Of a DNA stretch of 17,428 nt, positions 8,509 through 15,079 are shown piece by piece (within the stretch, counting starts at the first letter, position 1; each line of letters opens with the position of its first letter). The position numbers and the translations under genes are program-made. The DNA is from an uncultured Pseudomonadota bacterium. GTDB lineage: Bacteria > Pseudomonadota > Gammaproteobacteria > Burkholderiales > SG8-41. The notes beneath the pieces were generated by a model. It was not told the DNA's origin. It made no database searches and saw only the letters and a program-made list of their open reading frames with translations. Location of the stretch: assembly GCA_946885605.1 (NCBI GenBank), contig CAMPGR010000081.1:1-17428 (forward strand), in the 5' to 3' direction.

Positions 8509-9953
8509 TGTGCCTCCCTTGAATTGGTCGGCATGGGACTCTGCATTTTTGCCTCCGGCTGAGAAGAGCTGACCGCTTCATCGGGATACAAAAAACGCAG
8601 TTGCGCCCACACTCGGGCGGTATCCATTTCGAGCTGCAACGACTGTGTCCGAATGTCGATCTCGTTGCGGCGGGCGGTGAGCACGGCCATAAGGTCTCCC
8701 TTGCCGCCGCGGTATGCCGATGCAACGGCCTGGGTTCTGGCGTGCGCCAGGGGCACGAGCTCGCGCTGGTAACGACGCAATCGCTCGCGGCCGTTTTCCC
8801 ATTCGTTCAACATCGTCTGGACTTCGGCAACGTGCTGACGCAGCGCTTCGTCTCGCTGTGCTTTCGCCTTCTCGATCATTGAGAGCTTGGCCGCGAGTTC
8901 CCGGTCCTGGCGGTTCTTCTGGTCCCACTGCAGCGGGATGGAGACGCCCACCGTTACCATGTTGGAAAAATCCGGTCCGCGTTGTTGGTAGGCGACCTCC
9001 CACGTCCAATCCGGATGCTTATTGGCTTTCGCGACCGCTGCATCCGCTTCCATCATGGCGACTTCCTGCGTCATGGCTGCGATGTTCGGATGGCGCGCCA
9101 GTTGCTGCTCGAGTGCATGCGCATGGACCGGCACGGTGTCCAGGGCCGGTTCGCCCGCCAGCGGCGCCGTCTCCGCTGTTGCCCCCACCCAACGCGCGAG
9201 TGTGGCCCGCGCGTTACGGATGAGGCGGTCGAGTTCGGACAGACGATCCTCGATCATCACGCGCGCGCTCTGCGCGGTCAGAACGTCGGCCTGGGTGGCA
9301 CGCCCGCCGCGATAAGCGCCCTCGGTCGCCTCGATTTCGAGGCGTATCTCCCGAGCGTTCTCGGCAACCGCCACGCGCAGCCGTTCGAGATAAAAAACAT
9401 CCAGCCACGCAATCGCCGTGTCGCGCTGGATTGCGGCGAGCGTCAGGTCCTTTTCCGCAAGCGCGCGATCGGCTTCCCGTTCGAAGCGCGCGGCGCGCAG
9501 CCTGCGTTTTTCTTCGCGCGTGAATTCTTGCATGACGCCAATGCGGCGCATGGTCATGAAGTCGCGCGTGACGCTGAAGCGGTCGGCGCCTTCGATCGGG
9601 AGATTGTCGATGCCCAGGCGCAGTACCGGATCAGGGAGTTGACCGGCAGCAACCGCCATTTCGCGCGACGCATAAACAGCCGAATCCTGGGCGGCAAGCT
9701 GGCGCGAGCGCTCTGCGGCCAGACGTTGAGCTTCGGGAAGGGAGAGCGGCGTTTGTGCCGCATGCAGAACCGCAGGTAAGGGAAGGAGACTGCATACCAC
9801 CGCCAGCAGTGCCCACCGGCGCGGCGCACGAGCTGCACGGTCGAAACCGCGGTGCAATGCGGCGGCGAATCTGGTACTTATGCGCGCCAGCCGCAACTCC
9901 ACGAGTGACTTGTCAGGCAGCCATCCGGCTGCCCACAACGGGAACAAAGACAT
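8505..9953 (-). CDS. cusC: CusC, TolC-family outer-membrane efflux channel
   Basis: The product has 482 residues and two TolC-type outer-membrane efflux repeats, seen as LSLPEAQRLAAERSRQ..., EGAYRGGRATQADVLTAQSAR and ASAYRGGKGDLMAVLTARRNE. It forms the trimeric outer-membrane duct of the Cu/Ag pump. The start at 9953 is well supported by a strong ribosome binding site (GGAGGAAAC directly before ATG). This gives an unusually long stretch of about 47 residues before the hydrophobic core WALLAVVCSLLPLPAVLHA, with AHA-type cleavage around residue 65. The extension is Arg-rich. No Cys follows the signal, so there is no lipid anchor of the E. coli CusC type. The gene stop overlaps the cusB start. 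A terminator-like hairpin sits just upstream, between this gene and the small Cys-rich gene. Confidence 0.9.
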   Translation of the reverse strand: MSLFPLWAAGWLPDKSLVELRLARISTRFAAALHRGFDRAARAPRRWALLAVVCSLLPLPAVLHAAQTPLSLPEAQRLAAERSRQLAAQDSAVYASREMAVAAGQLPDPVLRLGIDNLPIEGADRFSVTRDFMTMRRIGVMQEFTREEKRRLRAARFEREADRALAEKDLTLAAIQRDTAIAWLDVFYLERLRVAVAENAREIRLEIEATEGAYRGGRATQADVLTAQSARVMIEDRLSELDRLIRNARATLARWVGATAETAPLAGEPALDTVPVHAHALEQQLARHPNIAAMTQEVAMMEADAAVAKANKHPDWTWEVAYQQRGPDFSNMVTVGVSIPLQWDQKNRQDRELAAKLSMIEKAKAQRDEALRQHVAEVQTMLNEWENGRERLRRYQRELVPLAHARTQAVASAYRGGKGDLMAVLTARRNEIDIRTQSLQLEMDTARVWAQLRFLYPDEAVSSSQPEAKMQSPMPTNSREAQ

Positions 9954-9967
9954 GTTTCCTCCGCAAG

Positions 9968-9991
9968 AAAAAAGACTGCCGCCTCGGCGGC
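9968..9991 (-). terminator. Rho-independent terminator-like hairpin ahead of cusC
   Basis: On the minus strand the sequence reads GCCGCCGAGGCGGC (9991-9978), a GC-only stem of five pairs with a four-base loop. After AGTC it is followed by six T residues (9973-9968). The T run ends only a few bases before the cusC ribosome binding site. There is no room for a promoter between hairpin and cusC, so transcripts must read through it. It may act as a partial terminator or attenuator that lowers cusCBA relative to the upstream gene. Confidence 0.5.
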
Positions 9992-10013
9992 TGCTCTCAA
10001 CTCGCGCGGAGAA

Positions 10014-10385
10014 TCAAATCAGCAAACGGCAGAAGCGAAGAGTAGTAGGAGGGTCGGCAGCGCGACCCGCGTGCCGATATGCGATAGGTGATACCAGAGG
10101 AGGGGCGGCGACATACAGCGGAAATCCAGCGGCAGCAGAGGCAGGTGGAAACTTGAACGAATCAGGTCCGGCGAGCCGGCTGCTGTCGCTACACTTTGCG
10201 ACGCACAGGCTTACCTCTTTTACCGTCTGTTCGCAGCAGTCATGCTGTTGGCTCGCAGCTATCGCGCTGGCAGCCGACATATTCTGATCAACACAAGGGC
10301 GTAGCGCGAACGCGGCTTGGGCGAAGAGCAGTCCGGCGATCAGAACAACGCCGACGAGACGCTTGATATGAGGGGCCAAAAACAT
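10014..10385 (-). CDS. Small exported Cys-rich protein of copper clusters
   Basis: The product from the ATG at 10385 has 123 residues. It has a signal peptide (core RLVGVVLIAGLLFAQAAFA), then Cys31 and the cluster CCEQTVKEVSLCVAKC (50-65), and ends in LRFCRLLI. Unnamed small exported proteins with a CC...CxxxC pattern and a short RF.R.L-type C-terminus are common next to copper RND operons, and this matches that pattern. The Cys cluster suggests periplasmic metal binding, but no function is proven. A longer frame to 10463 exists, but it has no signal peptide of normal shape; the start at 10385 places the signal at the N-terminus. No ribosome binding site is evident at 10385. The gene lies upstream of cusC and downstream of a broken multicopper oxidase. 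A related protein is encoded at 11263-11673. Confidence 0.6.
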   Translation of the reverse strand: MFLAPHIKRLVGVVLIAGLLFAQAAFALRPCVDQNMSAASAIAASQQHDCCEQTVKEVSLCVAKCSDSSRLAGPDSFKFPPASAAAGFPLYVAAPPLVSPIAYRHAGRAADPPTTLRFCRLLI

Positions 10386-10393
10386 AGCGCGCT

Positions 10394-10423
10394 TACTTAG
10401 TGCGAAGGTGCTGTCAGAGTCAA
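10394..10423 (-). promoter_or_regulatory. Candidate promoter for the copper operon
   Basis: On the minus strand TTGACT (10423-10418) is separated by 18 bp from TAAGTA (10399-10394). The long spacer and the TTGACTCTG start resemble promoters controlled by MerR-family metal sensors, but no clear dyad fills the spacer. Transcription would begin only a few bases before the ATG at 10385, so the message would be nearly leaderless, which weakens the call. The stop codon of the truncated oxidase (TGA, 10422-10420) is inside the -35 box. Confidence 0.35.
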
Positions 10424-11094
10424 GCCAATCGTGCGGGAGTGTCGCGTGCCGGGTCGCGGCCATTGATAGTGACGGTATTGCCCACGCGTCCGTTGTGACT
10501 CACGTCCATGAAACGTCCGAATCCTCCACGGATCGACGCATCCCGGTTGAGACGCCAGTCACCCAACACCCACACCACATCGCGGTCCACCCGAACGGGA
10601 TTGCGCTCTTCAACGATCAGCGCCCCGTGCATGCCGCGTCCGGACTGCTCGTAGCTGCGCTGGTGCGGGTGGTACCAATAGGTGCCGGCGTCCGGCAGGG
10701 TGTACTCGTAAACGAAGCTGCCGCCCGGCTCGATCGGCGGCTGGGTGATGTACGGCACGCCGTCCATCGCATTCGGCAGCCGGATACCGTGCCAGTGTAT
10801 GGTGGTGGCCTCATCGAGGCCGTTCTCCACTGTCACTCGCAAGCGGTCGCCTTGGCGTACCCGGATCTCCGGGCCCGGCGCGCTATCGTTGTAGGACCAG
10901 ATGTCGGTCTCCGGATGGGGCTCCGGAACGAGCCGCATGCGTGCAGGGCGGGCGACGAGGCGGTGCTCGACCACGGCGGCTGTCGTTGAAGCAGGCAACC
11001 CGGCACCGAAGGCGGCAAGCGTGCCTGCGCCTGCGGTCAGCAGAAACCGCCTCCTGGAGGGAGAACGTGGAACCACATGGCTTGAACGACTCAT
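10420..11094 (-). pseudogene. Multicopper oxidase, N-terminal half only
   Basis: The frame encodes 224 residues against about 450-500 for CueO/CopA-type multicopper oxidases, which oxidise Cu(I) in the periplasm. A twin-arginine signal is present (SRRRFLLTAGAG, 13-24). The first cupredoxin domain carries two of the four copper-ligand motifs, IHWHG (His100, His102) and WYHPHQ (His142, His144). The second domain begins normally (GNTVTINGR, about 205-213). The sequence then loses similarity and stops 11 residues later. The HPxHxHG and HCHxxxH motifs that complete the trinuclear centre and the type 1 site are absent, so oxidase activity is not possible. The stop lies inside a promoter-like TTGACT. 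A deletion joining the oxidase to the promoter region of the next gene would explain this. I find no continuation in another frame. Confidence 0.85.
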
Positions 11095-11262
11095 AACCAG
11101 AGCGCTGTCACAGGCGGACGGTGCTACGCCGTCACACGATGTTTGAAATCAGAGGAGGCGGCTGATGCCGCGTAACTGCGGCAAGCAGTGCCCGTTGTCG
11201 CAGGCGGCTTCAGCTACGGCAGGACGCAGCTATAGCGCCCCGCTGGCGAGGCCCGTCGAGGG

Positions 11263-11673
11263 TTAATTCAGAAGACGCTGCAGATGATAAATGAGAGGTG
11301 TACTACTAATCGCGCGTGGCGCTATGTTCAAGGGCGGCCGTTGCGCGAAAAAAATGACCTTGCCGATGTAGAGGTCGGGGCCATATACCGCGAGACTCGA
11401 TGCCGACACGGCGGTTTGGGATGGTGCGCGATGGCTTGGTTGCGCACAGTGCCGCACACAGGAGTCCGCTGCCTCGACCACATTAAGACCGCTGCAGCCC
11501 GGTTCCCAACGCGTATCGCAACAACTTTCGGCGGCGACGCTGGCGGCTGTGGTTATATTGCCAGGAAGCGGGCTCGCATAGCCCGCGCAAGCCTGCAAAA
11601 GGAACATCACAGCCAGCAGCACTGTCGCGAAGCCGCTCACTACAGGCCGGCGAGATAATAGGGACAGCGACAT
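11263..11673 (-). CDS. Small exported Cys-rich protein, second member
   Basis: The product from the ATG at 11673 has 136 residues. It has an RR-containing signal peptide (SRRPVVSGFATVLLAVMFLLQACAGYA), then CC at 51-52, Cys60, and CVRHC at 72-76, and it ends in YHLQRLLN. The CC...CVxxC layout and the C-terminal RLL ending are shared with the protein at 10014-10385 (CC at 50-51, CVAKC at 61-65), so I regard them as members of one family. A GTG at 11733 would add 20 residues ahead of the signal and is less likely. There is no clear ribosome binding site at either start. The gene is the first of the minus-strand copper group, upstream of the broken multicopper oxidase. Copper binding in the periplasm is inference from the Cys pattern and location. 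About 170 bp to the oxidase gene contain only small hairpins. Confidence 0.5.
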   Translation of the reverse strand: MSLSLLSRRPVVSGFATVLLAVMFLLQACAGYASPLPGNITTAASVAAESCCDTRWEPGCSGLNVVEAADSCVRHCAQPSHRAPSQTAVSASSLAVYGPDLYIGKVIFFAQRPPLNIAPRAISSTPLIYHLQRLLN

Positions 11674-11827
11674 GACGGGAATGGTAGTCTCAGCGCGAGC
11701 CGAATGCAAACTGTCCACCGTCTTATGACCCACATATCTGCAGGAAGGTTCACGGACCTACGTCTGGCTTCTCTCCGACCAGCAGTCGAATTAATACAGC
11801 TCGAAATGCCTTCGTCATTTGAGCGAA

Positions 11828-11841
11828 GATCGAGCTCGATC
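11828..11841. repeat. Perfect 14-bp palindrome
   Basis: GATCGAGCTCGATC lies in the gap of about 270 bp (11674-11942) that separates the copper cluster from the catabolic operon. It could be an operator half-site pair or a chance palindrome; no promoter is evident beside it. Nothing else in this gap looks coding. Confidence 0.35.
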
Positions 11842-11885
11842 CGACTTTCGGTTCAGAATTGAGAAACGTCCGGTTATCGCCCACC

Positions 11886-11900
11886 ACGCCTTCGAGGCGT
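11886..11900. repeat. Hairpin ACGCCTTCGAGGCGT
   Basis: Six-base arms with a TCG loop lie about 45 bp beyond the stop of the acyl-CoA ligase gene. It could help end the minus-strand catabolic transcript, but on that strand it is not followed by a T run. On the plus strand a TTTTT run lies 13 bp away, too far for a standard terminator. Confidence 0.3.
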
Positions 11901-11942
11901 CGACCCATAACGCTTTTTAGTCTTCGGAGGGCGGAGGGATGT

Positions 11943-13451
11943 TTAGATTTCGAGCAGCTTGAGGCGCTGCACCTTCCCCGAGGGACCCTTGGGCAGCTGT
12001 TCGACGAACTTGATCACCTTGGGCGTTTTATATCTCCCCAGCTCGTCGCGCGAGAAATCGAGCAATTCATCCGCGCTGCACGCGCATCCCGGCTTGAGCA
12101 CGACGCAAGCCATGATCTCCTGCCCGTAGTACTGGTCCGGAATGCCGACCGCAGCGGCTTCGAGCACGGCGGGATGCTTGAGCAGCGCCTCGTCGATCTC
12201 GCGCGGCGCGATGTTTTCGCCGCCCTTGATGATGAGCTCCTTGATGCGCCCGGTGACGAACACGAAGCCGTCTTCGTCCATGTAGCCCACATCGCCGGTA
12301 TGCAGCCAGCCGTCGGGCTCGAGCGTCTTCGCGGTCGTCTCCGGATCCTTGTAATAGCACTTCATCACATTGTCCCCGCGCACCATGATCTCGCCGGACA
12401 TGCCGGGCGGCTGGGTTCTGCCGGTCTCGGTGTCGATCACCTTCGCTTCGTTGCCGAACGCCGCGCCCGGGCTGCCGATCTTGCGCTTCGCCAGATCGTA
12501 GGGATTGGTGAAGCACGGCGCGTTCGTTTCCGTCATGCCGAAGGTCTCGATCACGCTGATCCCGAACCGCGCTTCGAAGGCGCGGTGCTGCTCCGGCGGC
12601 AGCGGGGCAGAGGCCGAGCGGCAGAACCTGACGGTCGATATGTCGAGGCCGGCTTTGCGCGGGTCGGGCGCGTTCAGGAGATAGGCGATGATCGTCGGCA
12701 CGACGTTGATCCAGGTGCAGCGGTGCTCCGCGACGAGCCTCCAGTACTCCGTGACGCTGAAGCGGTGCGGCATCACGACGCTGCCGCCGTGGACGAGCGG
12801 CGCCACAGCGGTCACGATCTGGCCGTTGATGTGATAGAGCGGCAGCGCGCACAGCACGCGGTCGTCGGCACCCAGCCGATGCGCCGCGCCGGTGTACTCC
12901 CCGCCGGCGCAGACGCTGCGGTGCGTGTGGAGGCACCCTTTGGGCTTCCCCGTCGTGCCGGACGTATACATGAGCAGCGCTTCGTCCTCGTCGCGCACCT
13001 CAAGGGGATGGAGATCGGGCAGGGCGCTGCGATCGAAGATTTCCGCCGCATCGGGATCGATCACGACGACCCGCACTTCGCGGCTCACCTGCCCCAGCGC
13101 CTCTTCAACCCGGGGCGCAAGCTCTTCGCTGGTGAATACCGCTCGCGCGTTCGAGTGCTCGAGCACGTAGGCGAGCTGTGAGATTTGCGAGAGCAGGTTG
13201 AGCGGCGCGACGACAAATCCTGCGTACATGACGCCGATGAAAAGCCGCGCAGTCTGGAAACTGTTGTGCAGCATGAGCGCGACCTTGTCGCCCTTCACGA
13301 GCCCGAGGCTCCGCAGGTAGCGCTCGAGGTCGCGCGAGCCGTGCTGCAGGGCGCGGTAGGTGAGGGTGCGGCCGGTTTCCGGAGCGATCAAATACGGTGC
13401 ATCAGGCTGCTCGCGCGCGCGCAGATCAACGTAATGCCGGATCGTTCTCAT
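11943..13451 (-). CDS. sauT: AMP-forming acyl-CoA ligase, probable sulfoacetate-CoA ligase
   Basis: The product has 502 residues and is a full-length ANL-superfamily ligase. Motifs are in order: the phosphate loop YTSGTTGKPKG (162-172), ETFGMTET (302-309), GWLHTGD (381-387), the hinge GRIKELIIKGGENI (401-414) and the C-terminal catalytic Lys493 in PSGKVQR. It activates a carboxylate with ATP and joins it to CoA in the cytoplasm. The family alone does not fix the substrate. The gene lies downstream of a SauS-type acylating dehydrogenase and a TTT transporter. In the sulfoacetate pathway of Cupriavidus necator a ligase of this kind (SauT) makes sulfoacetyl-CoA for SauS, so that role is the best inference. 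The start has only a weak binding site (GAAG). It is separated from sauS by 186 bp that contain an inverted-repeat element. Another short-chain acid is possible. Confidence 0.6.
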   Translation of the reverse strand: MRTIRHYVDLRAREQPDAPYLIAPETGRTLTYRALQHGSRDLERYLRSLGLVKGDKVALMLHNSFQTARLFIGVMYAGFVVAPLNLLSQISQLAYVLEHSNARAVFTSEELAPRVEEALGQVSREVRVVVIDPDAAEIFDRSALPDLHPLEVRDEDEALLMYTSGTTGKPKGCLHTHRSVCAGGEYTGAAHRLGADDRVLCALPLYHINGQIVTAVAPLVHGGSVVMPHRFSVTEYWRLVAEHRCTWINVVPTIIAYLLNAPDPRKAGLDISTVRFCRSASAPLPPEQHRAFEARFGISVIETFGMTETNAPCFTNPYDLAKRKIGSPGAAFGNEAKVIDTETGRTQPPGMSGEIMVRGDNVMKCYYKDPETTAKTLEPDGWLHTGDVGYMDEDGFVFVTGRIKELIIKGGENIAPREIDEALLKHPAVLEAAAVGIPDQYYGQEIMACVVLKPGCACSADELLDFSRDELGRYKTPKVIKFVEQLPKGPSGKVQRLKLLEI

Positions 13452-13467
13452 GCTTCAGACAAATTGA

Positions 13468-13608
13468 ACCGCCAAGGCCGCCAAGAACGCCAAGAAACAA
13501 ATACAGAACGCGCTTCTGTTCAGCGGTCACGCAGCGTGGCGCTGCGATGACTGCTCGAACCGCCATTGTTTTCTTTTTTATCTTGGCGTTCTTGGCAGCC
13601 TTGGCGGT
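13468..13608. repeat. 141-bp element with 28-bp terminal inverted repeats
   Basis: The left arm (13468-13495) consists of three near-identical 9-bp units of the form CCGCCAAGG/CCGCCAAGA/ACGCCAAGA. The right arm (13581-13608) is its reverse complement with a single mismatch. The 85-bp interior has its own short palindromic stretch (CAGCG...CGCTG) and a T-rich segment (TTTTCTTTTTT), and no protein. Repeats built from GCCAAG units are, as I recall, frequent between genes in GC-rich environmental proteobacteria. It lies between sauS and sauT and ends 16 bp before the sauT start codon. It could be a MITE-like insertion, or a large hairpin affecting the stability or termination of the message. Confidence 0.7.
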
Positions 13609-13637
13609 ATTGCTTTTCCGTGTGGAGGCTTGGCGTT

Positions 13638-15068
13638 TCAAAGATTGTATTTCCGACGATAGGCGCCGAAGATTTCCTCCATGCTCGGCTCGCGCGGCGG
13701 AATTTCTCGCACGATGCGCGTCACGTTCATGAAGTGCCTGTAGTTGAGGTTGTCGGAGAAGCTGTTCCCGCCCCACGTCCCGCATCCCATGGAGAGCGAA
13801 AACGGAAGCCCGTTGTCAAAGCTTCCGCCGTTTGCGAACGTGTGCGACTGCTTCACGACCACCCGGCACACCGTCATCTCGCGCGCGAGCCGCTGGATCT
13901 GCGCCTCGTTCTCGGTGTGGATGCCGCACGAGTGGCCGTTCCCGAGGTAGTCGTAGATGCCGCGCATGATCGCGAACGCGTGGTCGAAGTCGCGCGCGCG
14001 GTAGATCGTGAGCACAGGCGAAAGCTTCTCGCCGGAAAACGGGTAGTCCTTCCCGGTGCCCGTCTCCTCCACCATGAGGCAGCGCGAATTGACCAGGTCG
14101 GCACGCGTCAACCCGGCGATCGCGCAGATCTTCGACACCGGCTGCGCCGTGCACGCGGGGGAGAGCTTGCCGCCCGGAAAGAGCGCCTTCTTGAGCGTTT
14201 CCTTTTCTGCGGGCGTGAGCAGTGCTCCGCCTTCCCTGGCGAGCGCGGCGAGCATACGGTCGTATACCTTGTCGTGGACGATCACGCTGTTTTCCGAAGA
14301 GCAGCTCGTCGCGTTGTCGAAGATCTTCGAGCGCATGATTTTCCCCGCCGCGTCCGCGCAGTCTGCGGTTTCATCCACGATCACCGCGACGTTGCCGGTG
14401 CCCACGCCCAGCGCGGGCGTACCGCTCGAGTAACCGGCGCGCACGTTGTTCTGCGAGCCGGTGACGACCACGAGATCCGCCTGCTTCATGAGCTCGGTCG
14501 ACATCTCGCGCGTGATCGGCGCCGGCAGCGTCTGCACGATGTCGAGCGGCGCGCCGATCCGCTGCAATTCCGCGTGCACGAATTGGAGCAGCCGCGCGCA
14601 GGTCGAATAGCCTTTCGGCGAGGGCGACAGGATGATCGCGTTGCCACACTTGAGGGCGTTGATGATGTTGTTCGCCGGCGTGGCCCCCGGATTGGTCGAA
14701 GGCACCACCGCGGCGACGACGCCGACCGGACGCGCAAACTCCGTGATGCCCTTCTCCGGATATTCAGCGAGAACCCCGGTCGAGATCCCGCCTTCGAGAT
14801 CGCGGAGCAGCCCCAGCGTCTTCCGATGATTCTTGATGACCTTGTCCTCTACGTTGCCGAGGCCGGTATCGCGCACGGCGATTTCGGCGAGCTCGCGGTT
14901 GTGCTCGGGCTTCATGATGGCCCATCCGACCGCCGTCACCGCCTCATCGAGCTCATCCTGCGTCGAGCGCTCGAACACGCGCTGCGCGGCGCGCGCGCGG
15001 CGGATCAATTCCGCGACTTGCTCGCGGGCGGTGCTCGCGGCGGCGAGCGTCGAAGTCGACGATGACAT
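13638..15068 (-). CDS. sauS: Acylating sulfoacetaldehyde dehydrogenase (SauS type)
   Basis: The product has 476 residues and is a CoA-acylating member of the aldehyde dehydrogenase superfamily. The nucleophile is Cys256 in IFDNATSCSSENS. Other family segments are VVPSTNPGATPANN (121-134), TGSQNNVRAGYSSGTPALGVGTGN (203-226), SGEKLSPVLT and LSMGCGTWGGNS. These closely resemble my recollection of SauS of Cupriavidus necator, which reduces sulfoacetyl-CoA to sulfoacetaldehyde with NADPH. The gene begins 11 bp after tctA, with AGGGA upstream of the ATG. A much longer open frame runs upstream through tctA, but that part is out of frame with the transporter and is not coding. Neighbours (transporter, ligase) complete a short pathway from an imported acid to an aldehyde. 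The genes that would use sulfoacetaldehyde (xsc, pta) are not in this window. Another acyl-CoA substrate cannot be excluded. Confidence 0.72.
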   Translation of the reverse strand: MSSSTSTLAAASTAREQVAELIRRARAAQRVFERSTQDELDEAVTAVGWAIMKPEHNRELAEIAVRDTGLGNVEDKVIKNHRKTLGLLRDLEGGISTGVLAEYPEKGITEFARPVGVVAAVVPSTNPGATPANNIINALKCGNAIILSPSPKGYSTCARLLQFVHAELQRIGAPLDIVQTLPAPITREMSTELMKQADLVVVTGSQNNVRAGYSSGTPALGVGTGNVAVIVDETADCADAAGKIMRSKIFDNATSCSSENSVIVHDKVYDRMLAALAREGGALLTPAEKETLKKALFPGGKLSPACTAQPVSKICAIAGLTRADLVNSRCLMVEETGTGKDYPFSGEKLSPVLTIYRARDFDHAFAIMRGIYDYLGNGHSCGIHTENEAQIQRLAREMTVCRVVVKQSHTFANGGSFDNGLPFSLSMGCGTWGGNSFSDNLNYRHFMNVTRIVREIPPREPSMEEIFGAYRRKYNL

Positions 15069-15079
15069 GTACTGTTTCC

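Noticed and set aside
11859..13181. Plus-strand open frames of 440 codons here, and of 499 and 555 codons further right (13566-15065 and 15533-17200)
   Set aside because: They are antisense to the ligase, sauS and tctA/tctB. The products are Arg-, His- and Glu-rich without recognisable domains.
13468..13608. CRISPR-like or tandem repeat array made of CGCCAAG units
   Set aside because: There are only three 9-bp units per arm and the arms are inverted, with no spacers. It is an inverted-repeat element.
13547..13732. Plus-strand small frame whose product looks like a membrane peptide (AFLAALAVLLF)
   Set aside because: The hydrophobic stretch comes from translating the TTGGCG units of the inverted-repeat arm. 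There is no ribosome binding site and the frame runs into the antisense of sauS.
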